This document shows, piece by piece, positions 50,984-59,170 of a stretch of DNA of 64,000 nucleotides. The notes below the pieces were generated by a model. That model made no database searches, was not told the DNA's origin, and was given only the letters and a program-made list of their open reading frames with translations. A program made the position numbers and the translations under genes. The number at the start of each line of letters is the position of its first letter. Position 1 is the first letter of the stretch. Source of the stretch: Rhodophyticola sp017644125 (lineage in GTDB: Bacteria > Pseudomonadota > Alphaproteobacteria > Rhodobacterales > Rhodobacteraceae); the NCBI RefSeq assembly GCF_042140125.1, contig NZ_CP159473.1. One strand, given 5' to 3'.

Positions 50984-52791
50984 ATGACCGACCTCTCCCG
51001 CATCCGCAATTTCTCCATCGTGGCCCATATCGACCACGGCAAATCCACCCTTGCCGACCGGCTGATCCAGCTGACCGGCACCGTGGCCGAGCGCGACATG
51101 AAGGAACAGATGCTCGACGCCATGGATATCGAGCGGGAGCGTGGCATCACCATCAAGGCACAACACCGTCCGCATCGAATATCCCGCGCGCGACGGCCAC
51201 ACCTATATCCTCAACCTCATCGACACGCCCGGCCACGTGGATTTCGCCTATGAGGTCAGCCGCTCGATGCGCGCCTGTCGAAGGTTCGCTTCTGGTGGTG
51301 GACGCCTCGCAGGGTGTCGAGGCGCAGACGCTGGCCAATGTCTATCAGGCCATCGACGCGGACCATGAAATCGTGCCGGTCCTCAACAAGGTCGACCTGC
51401 CCGCCGCCGAGCCCGAGCGCGTCCGCGAACAGATCGAGGATGTGATCGGCATCGACGCGTCCGATGCCGTCCTGATCTCGGCCAAGACCGGCGTCGGCAT
51501 CCCCGATGTGCTGGAGGCCATCGTCACCCGCCTGCCCGCCCCCCGAGGGCAACCGCGACGCGCCGCTGAAAGCCATGCTGGTGGACAGCTACTATGACAG
51601 CTATCTGGGCGTCGATCGTCCTGATCCGCGTCATCGACGGCGTGATCCGCAAGGGCGACAGGATCAGGATGATGGCGCACCGGCGGCCTTTACCCGATCG
51701 ACCGGCTCGGCGTCTTCACGCCGAAGATGAAAGACATCCCCGAGCTTGGGCCCGGCGAGATGGGCTTTCTCACCGCCTCGATCAAACAGGTCCGCGACAC
51801 GCGCGTGGGCGACACCATCACCCATGAACGCAAGCGGCGCGACCGAACCGCTGCCGGGCTTCAAACCCTCTCAGCCCGTGGTCTTCTGCGGCCTCTTCCC
51901 GGTCGACAGCGCGCAATTCGAGGATCTGCGCGACGCGATCGAGAAACTGCGCGCTGAACGACGCCTCCTTCTCTTTCGAAATGGAAACCTCCGCCGCCCT
52001 CGGCTTCGGCTTCCGCTGCGGCTTCCTCGGGCTTGCTGCATCTGGAGGTCATCCGCGACCGGCTGGAACGCGAATACGATATCGATCTGATCACGACCGC
52101 GCCCTCGGTCATCTACCATGTCTATCTGCGCGACGGCACGATGACCGAGCTGCACAACCCCGCCGACATGCCCGACATGACCCATGTGGACCATATCGAG
52201 GAGCCGCGGATCAAGGCCACCATCCTCGTGCCCGACGATTACCTGGGCGATGTGCTCAAACTCTGCCAGGACCGGCGCGGCATCCAGCTGGACCTGACCT
52301 ATGCCGGCTCCCGCGCGATGGTGGTCTATGACCTGCCGCTGAACGAGGTGGTGTTCGACTTCTACGACCGGCTGAAATCGGTCACCAAGGGCTATGCCAG
52401 TTTCGACTACCAGATGATCGGCTATCGCAAGGATTATCTGGTGAAGATGCAGGTGCTGGTGAACGAGGAGCCGGTGGACGCGCTGTCGATGATGGTCCAC
52501 CGGGACCGGGCCGAAATGCGCGGGCGCGCGATGTGCGAGAAACTGAAGGAACTGATCCCCCGCCACATGTTCAAGATCCCGATCCAGGCGGCCATCGGCG
52601 GCCGCGTGATCGCGCGCGAAACCCTCTCCGCGCTCCGCAAGGACGTGACCGCGAAATGCTACGGCGGGGACGCGACGCGGAAGCGGAAGTTGCTCGACAA
52701 GCAAAAGGCGGGCAAGAAGAAGATGCGTCAGTTCGGGAAGGTGGAGATACCTCAGAGCGCGTTTATTAGCGCGTTGAAGATGGATGGGTGA
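50984..52791 (+). pseudogene. lepA: Elongation factor 4 (LepA), disrupted by eight +1 insertions
   Basis: LepA is a ribosome-associated GTPase of the translation-factor family. G motifs are readable (AHIDHGKSTLADRL, DTPGHVDF, NKVD) and the C-terminal domain ending IPQSAFISALKMDG is intact. The frame advances by one base eight times, near 51164, 51278, 51544, 51614, 51678, 51835, 51950 and 52033. Removing eight bases from the 1808-base span gives 600 codons, the normal 599-residue LepA. Between the shifts there are no stops and no visible amino-acid decay. As written the gene cannot make LepA. Clustered sequence error or very recent inactivation are the likely causes. Confidence 0.9.
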
Positions 52792-52802
52792 GCGGCGTCT
52801 CG

Positions 52803-52854
52803 GAAACGCTCCAGTGGAGCGTTTCAGCCGCGAGTGGGCCGCCCGTGGCGGCCC
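52803..52854. terminator. Two adjacent hairpins downstream of lepA
   Basis: First hairpin: ten-bp perfect stem GAAACGCTCC / GGAGCGTTTC with loop AGT (52803-52825). Second: GGGCCGCC / GGCGGCCC with loop CGT (52836-52854). Neither has a U-tract. They may be a transcript-end structure or small palindromic repeats of the type scattered in these genomes. Confidence 0.5.
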
Positions 52855-52977
52855 CGGGGGTAGAGCTAGGCGCATGAGCAAGCTTCAAATCGGCTCTAGC
52901 CTCTAGCAAATCGTTAGAACTTGGGCGATAAGAGAACATACCACGAACATTTACGGAATGCGCGCCAAGGTTGAAAA

Positions 52978-53823
52978 ATGACTGCGAGGACGTACAAGGA
53001 GTTGATGGAAGGGTCGTCCACAGTATTGACGTTAAAGATTGATAACTCTCAGCCAATTCGGCTGGCAGATTTCGTTCATGCATTTACTTCCCTCGCAGAG
53101 GAGTACCGACAGACGGTAAGCGATAGCAACGACTTTGTCGCAAGCGAAGCAGAGATCTACGTTAAGGAAGTGCGAACTGGCTCAATTGTTGCAGACCTAA
53201 TTCCAGTCGTTGCATCTGTGGTCCCCTTAGTTGCTGCAGAAGTTGATCGTGTCATTCTAGCCGTCGAAGTGGTGGAGAGATGGCGCCAGCGGCTCACTTC
53301 ACTTGTCCAAGGCGTAATTCCAGACGGTGCATCTCGCAGTGATCTCAGACGTTGGGCCAACGCGGTCGAAGCGATTGCCCGAGACCCTGATGCTAGCTCA
53401 ACTCTTGAGGCAGCGACGTTCGAGGACGGAAAGCGCGAAGTTCGTGCTTCCTTTACCTTCAAAAGCTCAGAAGCACGGCAAATTGAGAATGTGATTGAGG
53501 GTGAATTCCAGCGTCTGGATACCAAGAAGCAGGCCGATCATGAGAGAGTGCTGATGGTTTTCACACGCTCAGACGTCGGAGACGCACCAGTAGGAAAACG
53601 TTCTGGAGAGAGGGTTCTAATTTCAGAGGTCTCTGACAAACCGTTAGCGATTTCTTATGGTTCAGAGCTTGCGGAACAGCGCATAAAGCATGAGATTCGA
53701 GAGAGCGACGACAACATCTTCAAAAAGGGCTTCAACGTAGATGTGAAGGTCCAACTCGTCGGCGGTCGTCCCGCTGTCTACTCGATCGTCAACGTACACG
53801 ATATTATAGACCTACCCGAGTAA
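52978..53823 (+). CDS. Orphan protein of lower GC content, unknown function
   Basis: 281 residues; AAGG lies shortly before the ATG. Composition is close to 50% GC in the segments I counted, clearly below its neighbours, and codons with A/T in third position (AAA, GTT, TCT) are frequent, so recent acquisition is likely. The protein is soluble-looking, with one hydrophobic stretch (GSIVADLIPVVASVVPLVAA, about 68-87) and Glu/Lys-rich remaining parts. EAEIYVKEVRTGSIVADL resembles uncharacterised bacterial proteins as I remember them. It lies alone between lepA and 1.2 kb of non-coding DNA. No function is assigned. Confidence 0.75.
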   Translation: MTARTYKELMEGSSTVLTLKIDNSQPIRLADFVHAFTSLAEEYRQTVSDSNDFVASEAEIYVKEVRTGSIVADLIPVVASVVPLVAAEVDRVILAVEVVERWRQRLTSLVQGVIPDGASRSDLRRWANAVEAIARDPDASSTLEAATFEDGKREVRASFTFKSSEARQIENVIEGEFQRLDTKKQADHERVLMVFTRSDVGDAPVGKRSGERVLISEVSDKPLAISYGSELAEQRIKHEIRESDDNIFKKGFNVDVKVQLVGGRPAVYSIVNVHDIIDLPE

Positions 53824-53895
53824 CTAGCGCAGTTCTAGCATTCGCACCCAACCCCACCCTCCCGCCCGGCAGCATGCCGGGCAGTGCCCGAACCG

Positions 53896-54095
53896 CCCCC
53901 TCGGTCCGGGCGCCGCCCTCAACTCTGCCGATCAACCACAAGAAAACCGCTTCCCGCCCCCCGGCCCGATCCTTGCGGATCGTGCATTAGGAGTTTCGAA
54001 CCGTCCACAGAGGGGGCCGATCCGGCGCAAGCGCCGGACCACTCCTTACCCCCTCGGTCCGGGCGCCGCCCTCAACTCTGCCGATCAACCACAAG
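53896..54095. repeat. 47-bp perfect direct repeat, two copies 153 bp apart
   Basis: Both copies begin CCCCCTCGGTCCGGGCGCCG and end GATCAACCACAAG (53896-53942 and 54049-54095). Similarity continues with four mismatches for about 19 more bases. The DNA between them holds two small hairpins: CGATCC-TTGC-GGATCG (53967-53982) and TCCGGCGC-AA-GCGCCGGA (54021-54038). Confidence 0.88.
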
Positions 54096-54879
54096 CAACC
54101 CGCCTCACGCCCCCGGGGCTCCGCTTGCGCCGCCCGTTCCAGTGCGATGAACCTGCGCCATACCCGGTGGAATCGCCCTGTTCGCCGCCAAACCGCCCTT
54201 CGCAGCCGCAGAAACCGCACGGGCATCCACAGCCCGTAGCCGCTCTGGCCAAGCCTGCAAGGCCAAAGCGCTTTTCCGGCCCGCCCCCAGCCGACCCCCA
54301 GACTTACCCCCGGAACGATCCACAGGAAATTTTCATGCTGCACTGCTCCGTGCTTGAAGGAATCGCGACGGTATTGTGAAGATTTTGTTACCGGGAAGGT
54401 TCCTTGAACCGGACCGGGACGCGAAAGGCCCCATCGGAGCCGGAGCGGAACGGATCGGGCCTTCGGGCTTCGGATCGGATCGCGAAGGGTTTTGGGGTGC
54501 AAGCCGGGCAGGCAGGCTTTTCGGAGCAGGTCGGTCAGGGCGGCATAACAAGGGTCTACGCGGGTCACGAGGCAGCTCTTCGGAGGTATCGCGTGATCGT
54601 CACGGCCAAGCCTTCGGGCAAGGGCGTGGCAGCGACGGGTCGCATGACCCCGAGCATCGCAACGGATCGCAAGATCCCGCGCGAACTGGGCCGGAAATCC
54701 CCTTCGGAGGGGAACCGGAACAGGAAGACGTCAGGGTGGGTTTCGGCCCAATGCGAAGACCGCGTCTGAGCACCTGGCGTCTTTTCCTGTTCCAGCCATA
54801 TGACACCCCACAAAAAAACGAGGCCCGCCTGCCATGAACAGTCGAGCCCCGTCGTCAGTGTATACCGCGTCTATGCACC

Positions 54880-54888
54880 TGTGGATAA
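54880..54888 (-). promoter_or_regulatory. DnaA-box-like site (TTATCCACA) in the non-coding region
   Basis: A perfect nonamer match, reading TGTGGATAA on the plus strand, within the gene-poor region. A single copy does not make a replication origin. It is the third such nonamer noticed in the window; all three are in intergenic DNA. Confidence 0.4.
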
Positions 54889-55019
54889 CCCACTACACCG
54901 CCGATTCGGATAAATCAACAAGATCTCGCAGCCATGACGCGGAATTCCGCAAGATGCCGTAGGCAGCCGCAAGACCTTGGCCCGAGTTAAGCCGGGCGCT
55001 GGTCAGCGCGGCGCGAAAC

Positions 55020-55157
55020 CTAGATGTCCTCCTGAACCTCCCCTGCCACCTCGGAGATCCCCTGACCGGCAGCCTGGACGTCCTGGCCGAATCCGTCGAC
55101 CGTTTCACAGGCGGCAAGGCTGACGAGTGCGGCGAAAGCGAGGGCGATACGGGTCAT
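55020..55157 (-). CDS. Entericidin-like small lipoprotein
   Basis: 45 residues from MTRIALAFAALVSLAAC, with AAGGAT before the ATG. The lipobox LAAC gives a lipid-modified C17, followed by ETVDGFGQDVQAAGQGISEVAGE, matching the entericidin EcnA/EcnB pattern. The mature peptide is about 28 residues. Entericidins are small membrane-active lipoproteins expressed under stress in Enterobacteria; here the role is unknown. Confidence 0.85.
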   Translation of the reverse strand: MTRIALAFAALVSLAACETVDGFGQDVQAAGQGISEVAGEVQEDI

Positions 55158-55283
55158 GATGATATCCTTCTTCCGTGGATGAGGTCGTGCCCCTCTAACG
55201 CGCCTGCCCACCTGGCGGTTCCCTCCCCGCGTTCAGGAACTGATCCGACCCGGCGGCGTTGACCCTCCGAAAGGAGAATTCTC

Positions 55284-55532
55284 ATGGATCGTCTCAGCAT
55301 CATCCTGACCTTGATGACAGGCGCCGTTCTGACCGGCGCGCTGGCCGTCACCGCCATGGCTTCCGGCTGGTATGGCTGGCTGCCCCTGCTTGGATCGGCG
55401 GCCATCGGCTTCGTGCTCAGCTGGCCTGTCGCCTATCTTATCTCGCGCCGGATCAAGCGCGATGACCCGAACTGGTCTGCGAAGACCGCGCAGAAAGGCC
55501 CCTTGCCCAAGCCCGGCGCAAAGGAGGTCTGA
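55284..55532 (+). CDS. Small two-helix membrane protein, unknown function
   Basis: 82 residues. AAAGGAG lies nine bases before the ATG. Hydrophobic segments are at about 5-27 and 32-54, followed by a basic patch SRRIKRDD and a Lys/Pro-rich tail. No family was recognised. It lies alone between the divergent entericidin-like gene and a convergent small gene. Confidence 0.75.
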   Translation: MDRLSIILTLMTGAVLTGALAVTAMASGWYGWLPLLGSAAIGFVLSWPVAYLISRRIKRDDPNWSAKTAQKGPLPKPGAKEV

Positions 55533-55599
55533 CCGCCCCACTGACAGTCGGGCCGCGCACGGCGCGCGCGGGGGCAAGAGCCGGGCCCTGTGACAGAGC

Positions 55600-55875
55600 C
55601 TAGCGTGCCCCGCGTTCCGCCTCCGGGTGCTCGGCGATGAAATGCTTCAGCACCACGAACAGCTCCCGCGCATGGTCCAGATCGTCGCGGTGCAGCGCCG
55701 CGCGAATATCGTCGCAAATCATCTTCTGCACCTTTTGCGGCCCGTGATGGAGGTTCATCATCCGCTCCGCCAGCGCCGAGGCATTCAGCTCGGGCAGGCC
55801 TTCATGCTCCGCGACGGCGGCGATTTCCGCCCGCGTCAGGCAGGTCATGTCTTCGATATCGTCAAGCGTTATCAT
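55600..55875 (-). CDS. Small helical protein, unknown function
   Basis: 91 residues, acidic and all-helical in appearance, with MITLDDIEDMTCLTRAEIAAVAEHE at the start, resembling a helix-turn-helix-like N-terminus. The middle has LHHGPQKVQKMICDDIRAALHRDDL. There is no membrane segment. I know of similar unannotated alphaproteobacterial proteins but no function. The upstream region is AT-rich and shared with the next divergent gene. Confidence 0.72.
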   Translation of the reverse strand: MITLDDIEDMTCLTRAEIAAVAEHEGLPELNASALAERMMNLHHGPQKVQKMICDDIRAALHRDDLDHARELFVVLKHFIAEHPEAERGAR

Positions 55876-56028
55876 TGGTTTGGCTCCCCCCTCACCAACG
55901 GTGTCATGAAACTGTTACATTTTACCACGGGCGGGCGGCGCGCCGACTGATCTAAGTCAAAGACAATAATTGTCGGCGCCGATACTTCGAAACGCAGGGA
56001 ACCGCGCCTTGGAAGATGGACGACAATC

Positions 56029-56208
56029 ATGCGCTTGTTTTTGCTGATGTTTACACTGGCCGCCACGGTGCTGGCCGGGGTCGGGGTCACGGCGGTTCTG
56101 GCCGCGGGTATGGATGGCTGGCAGCCAATCGTTGTGGCCGCGGTCGCGGGCGGATTGGTCGCGCTGCCGGCCGCGTGGATGGCAGCCAAGAAGATCAGAA
56201 CCCTCTAA
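56029..56208 (+). CDS. Very small two-helix membrane protein (59 aa)
   Basis: 59 residues, MRLFLLMFTLAATVLAGVGV then a short loop (MDGWQPIVV) and a second hydrophobic segment ending WMAAKKIRTL. The stop overlaps the convergent hydrolase gene by four bases. Short proteins of this type (N-terminal helix, GxDGWQPI loop, second helix, Lys-rich end) occur in many Rhodobacterales; I recall them sometimes carrying the label CTP synthetase, for which there is no sequence support here. Confidence 0.72.
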   Translation: MRLFLLMFTLAATVLAGVGVTAVLAAGMDGWQPIVVAAVAGGLVALPAAWMAAKKIRTL

Positions 56209-56969
56209 TCCGGCGCGTTCAGAAACACGTCGAGCGCTGCCTCGAACTCGCGCGGCTTGTCGGCATGGAGCCAGTGCCCGGCACCCGGGATCTTCGCGAA
56301 CCGGGCATTGGGGAACTGTGCGCGGATAACCGGGCGGTGATCGGGCGTCACGTAGTCCGACGCGCCACCTGAGAGAAACAAGGTTGGCCCCTCGAACGCG
56401 CCCTCGGGCGCGGGCCAGCCGATGATCTTCGGCATGAACGCCTCCAGCACATCGAGGTTCAGCCGCCAGCGTCTTGCCTTGATATCAAGGGATTGCAGCA
56501 AAAAGGCCCGGACGCCATCTTCCGGCACCTCTGCCTTCAGGGCCTCGTCCGCGTCCCGGCGCGTGTCGAGCGTCGACAGGTCCAGCCCGCGCATGGCGTG
56601 GATGAACTGCACCTGCGTATGCCCATAGGCCGCCGGTGCGATATCGGCCACGACCAGCCGCCGCACCTGCTCCGGACGCGCCAGCGCCAGCGCCATGGCC
56701 GCCTTGCCGCCCATCGAATGCCCGATCACATCGGCCAGCCCCCCATGGGCTGCGACGACATCGGCCAGATCCCCGGCCAGATCGGCATAGTCATGGCTGT
56801 CCGCCCACGGGCTTTCGCCATGGTTGCGCATGTCCACGCTGATCACCCGGCGCGTGCCGGACAGGCGCTTTGCAATCACGTTCCAGTTCCGCGCCGAGCC
56901 GTAAAGACCATGTGCGATGAGGATCGGGGGCAGATCACCGGGATCGCCGAAGAAATAGCTGGCCAACAT
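56205..56969 (-). CDS. Alpha/beta hydrolase, YbfF-like esterase
   Basis: 254 residues. The nucleophile elbow is GHSMGGKAA, the oxyanion region HGLYGSARNW, SVDMRNHGESPW is the typical strand-turn, and the catalytic His lies in GAGHWLHADKP. The pattern matches the YbfF/acyl-CoA esterase group of small soluble alpha/beta hydrolases. The substrate is uncertain. It is convergent with the 59-residue membrane protein gene. Confidence 0.9.
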   Translation of the reverse strand: MLASYFFGDPGDLPPILIAHGLYGSARNWNVIAKRLSGTRRVISVDMRNHGESPWADSHDYADLAGDLADVVAAHGGLADVIGHSMGGKAAMALALARPEQVRRLVVADIAPAAYGHTQVQFIHAMRGLDLSTLDTRRDADEALKAEVPEDGVRAFLLQSLDIKARRWRLNLDVLEAFMPKIIGWPAPEGAFEGPTLFLSGGASDYVTPDHRPVIRAQFPNARFAKIPGAGHWLHADKPREFEAALDVFLNAPD

Positions 56970-57067
56970 GGGGCGTGTTCTATCCTTCGCTTTACGCCGG
57001 GACCAGAGGGGTTGAGCCTTGCCCGCCGCGCCTTATGCTGTGGCGCCTTAGTATCGGGGTACGGGGC

Positions 57068-57439
57068 ATGACGCCGGAGCAGTTTCAGGACATCACCAAC
57101 GCCGCCCGCGCGCAGATCGAGGAACGGCTCGGCATCCGCGCGCGCAGTTTTCGCCGCGCTGTCGCGCGGGCCGGCCGCCTGCTGCCCGCAGGCGCGCGTC
57201 AGGCCGCCGGCAGCCTGCTTGAGATCGAAGCGCGGATGCGGAACCCGAAACTGGCCGCCCGGCTCGACCCGCATGTCGCACAACAGGCTCTGGCGCGGTT
57301 CAGCGCGCAGATGCGCGGGATTGAGCCCGGAAAACGGCAGGCCATGGACCGGGCCGTGTTCTGGGCCGAGATCGGGTTTCGCGCCGCGGTGTTTCTGGCG
57401 CTTCTGATCGGATTTCTTGTCTGGCGCGGATACCTCTGA
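57068..57439 (+). CDS. Single-pass membrane protein, unknown function
   Basis: 123 residues from MTPEQFQDITNAAR, chosen because the open frame further upstream lies in the divergent promoter region. The Arg-rich helical N-terminal domain (about 1-85, basic, RARSFRRAVARAGRLLPAG) is followed by one C-terminal transmembrane helix (about 100-118), which suggests a tail-anchored protein. No family was recognised. Confidence 0.68.
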   Translation: MTPEQFQDITNAARAQIEERLGIRARSFRRAVARAGRLLPAGARQAAGSLLEIEARMRNPKLAARLDPHVAQQALARFSAQMRGIEPGKRQAMDRAVFWAEIGFRAAVFLALLIGFLVWRGYL

Positions 57440-57472
57440 CCACCCGCACCGCCGGACGGGAAAGGTCGCGTT

Positions 57473-58384
57473 TCAGTGCGCGGCCTTGATGAAGGTCCCG
57501 TTCTGCAGATCGCGTATGGCCTGGCGCAACTCATCCTGCGTGTTCATCACGATCGGCCCGTGCCACGCCACGGGTTCCTCGATCGGCGCACCGGATATCA
57601 GCAGGAACCGCACACCCTCCGGGCCGGACTGCACGGTGACTTCGTCGCCCGTGCCGAAGCGGATCAGCGTGCGATCGCCGGACATGTCGCGGATATTGAG
57701 TTCCTGGCCCATCACGTCCTTCTCCAGAAGCACGCCCGTGGGCCGGCTGGCATCGGCAAAGGCCGCCGTCCCTTCGAACACATAGGCAAACGCCCGGCGA
57801 TAGGTGTCGATCCGGAAGGTTTTCTTCACCCCCGCCGGAACCGAGACATCCAGATATTGCGGATCGGCGGCGATCCCGTCGACCGGCCCGCGCCGGCCCC
57901 AGAATTCACCGACGATCACGCGCACCACGGTGCCGTCATCGTCGATCACTTCGGGGATCTCGGTTCCCTGCACATCCTGATAGCGCGGGGCGGTCATCTT
58001 GAGGCTGGACGGCAGGTTGCCCCAAAGCTGGAAGCCATGCATCTGACCCCGCGCGTTTCCAAGCGGCATCTCCTGATGCAGGATGCCCGACCCCGCCGTC
58101 ATCCATTGCACATCGCCTGCACCAAGGGTTCCGGTGTTTCCCAGACTGTCGCCATGTTCGACCGATCCGGCCAGCACATAGGTGATCGTTTCGATCCCGC
58201 GATGGGGATGCCAGGGGAACCCGCGCAGATAATCCTCGGGCCGGTCGTTCCGGAAATCGTCAAACAGAAGGAACGGATCCAGCTCGGACGGGTCCTGAAA
58301 CCCGAACGCACGATGCAGATGGACGCCCGCGCCTTCCATCGTCGGCATGGCGCGGCGGGCTTCGGTCACGGGGCGGATCGACAT
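57473..58384 (-). CDS. Pirin family protein
   Basis: 303 residues, two cupin domains. The N-terminal cupin has the iron-binding set FPWHPHRGIETITYVLAGSVEHGDS and WMTAGSGILHQEMP; the C-terminal cupin is less conserved. GGAGG precedes the ATG. Some bacterial pirins oxidise quercetin or regulate metabolism; the function here is open. Confidence 0.92.
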   Translation of the reverse strand: MSIRPVTEARRAMPTMEGAGVHLHRAFGFQDPSELDPFLLFDDFRNDRPEDYLRGFPWHPHRGIETITYVLAGSVEHGDSLGNTGTLGAGDVQWMTAGSGILHQEMPLGNARGQMHGFQLWGNLPSSLKMTAPRYQDVQGTEIPEVIDDDGTVVRVIVGEFWGRRGPVDGIAADPQYLDVSVPAGVKKTFRIDTYRRAFAYVFEGTAAFADASRPTGVLLEKDVMGQELNIRDMSGDRTLIRFGTGDEVTVQSGPEGVRFLLISGAPIEEPVAWHGPIVMNTQDELRQAIRDLQNGTFIKAAH

Positions 58385-58645
58385 CGGGGACCTCCTTGCG
58401 GGTACGGGTTGAGATATACGCCGATGCGGAGATCAGGCAATTCGGTGCCCCCGAACGGGGCCTGTGCAGCCCTGCAGGTGTCGCTTTCGGGGACCAAGGG
58501 AGGATCGGGTCCATCGGCCAGGGCGATGCAGGCCGGAAACCTGCGGGAACGCCGCCGCCCGAGGGTGTGCCCGCGCGCGGGCGACGCAGGTCTCGCCAAT
58601 CCGGGCGCAACCGGCTATGGCACCCCGGCAGAATGGAGTTGGATC

Positions 58646-59149
58646 ATGGATGACGAGATTATCGGGGTGATCGAACCTCGCGCGGTCCGGCGCTATGTCG
58701 CGACCGGCGGGATCGGTCTTCTGGGCATGATCCTGCTTTACATCGCTGCCGCCACGCCGCCCGTCGATCCGGGCTGGCTTGTGTTCCTGATCGTCATGGG
58801 GCTGGGCAGCCTTTTTCTGTCCTGGCGCCTATGGCAAGCCAGCGGCATCACGCTGGAGCTGACCCGCCAGGAACTGCGGGAGGCCGGCGGCCGCGTATTG
58901 GCGCGGGTCGAGAATATCGCCTCTGTCGATCGCGGCTTCTTCGCCTTCAAGCCATCGAACGGGTTCATGATGCGCCTGAAGACCGCCGACAGCGCGGTCT
59001 ATGCCCCGGGCCTGTGGTGGCGCTACAGGCGCACGATCATGGTCGGCGGCGTCACCTCGGGTACGCAGGCCAAATCCGTGGCCGACCTGATCAAGATCCT
59101 GATGGTCGAACGCGATCACGAGGGTCAGGCGCCGCAGGGGCGCCCCTAG
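58646..59149 (+). CDS. Membrane protein with a PH-like C-terminal domain, unknown function
   Basis: 167 residues from MDDEIIGVIEPRAVRR with GGAG before the ATG. Two membrane segments (about 20-38 and 44-60) are followed by a beta-rich soluble domain (about 65-160: LELTRQELREAGGRVLARVENIASVDRG). This organisation suggests a bacterial PH-domain-type protein, but the assignment is from pattern only. It is convergent with the glutamate dehydrogenase gene. Confidence 0.65.
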   Translation: MDDEIIGVIEPRAVRRYVATGGIGLLGMILLYIAAATPPVDPGWLVFLIVMGLGSLFLSWRLWQASGITLELTRQELREAGGRVLARVENIASVDRGFFAFKPSNGFMMRLKTADSAVYAPGLWWRYRRTIMVGGVTSGTQAKSVADLIKILMVERDHEGQAPQGRP

Positions 59150-59170
59150 CCGCCCGCGATCCGGCGGGTC

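Larger units (their letters stand above)
53824..55019. other. 1.2-kb region without a credible gene
   Basis: No open frame here has convincing codon structure, a ribosome-binding site or a recognisable protein. It contains a 47-bp direct repeat (53896-53942, 54049-54095), hairpins at 53864-53882, 53967-53982 and 54021-54038, a DnaA-box-like site at 54880-54888, and a GC-rich stretch with repeated GGATCGGGC/GGATCGCGA-type words near 54450-54500. I found no tRNA, RNase P, tmRNA or 6S RNA signature by eye. It could be an eroded mobile island or hold an unrecognised RNA. Confidence 0.6.

Noticed and set aside
50984..52791. Programmed frameshifting as an explanation for lepA
   Set aside because: Eight shifts in one bacterial gene have no known precedent, and the sites do not share a slippery sequence.
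53985..54005. GTTTCGAAC-containing segment resembling a tRNA T-loop
   Set aside because: Flanking bases do not form the five-bp T stem, and there is no acceptor stem or anticodon arm.
53987..54568. Minus-strand frame of 193 codons in the gene-poor region
   Set aside because: No ribosome-binding site, no family match and part of it spans the direct repeat and hairpins; codon structure is unconvincing.
54376..54837. Overlapping plus-strand frames (153 and 121 codons) in the gene-poor region
   Set aside because: Competing frames without a preferred one, low-complexity Gly/Arg/Ser composition and no motif.
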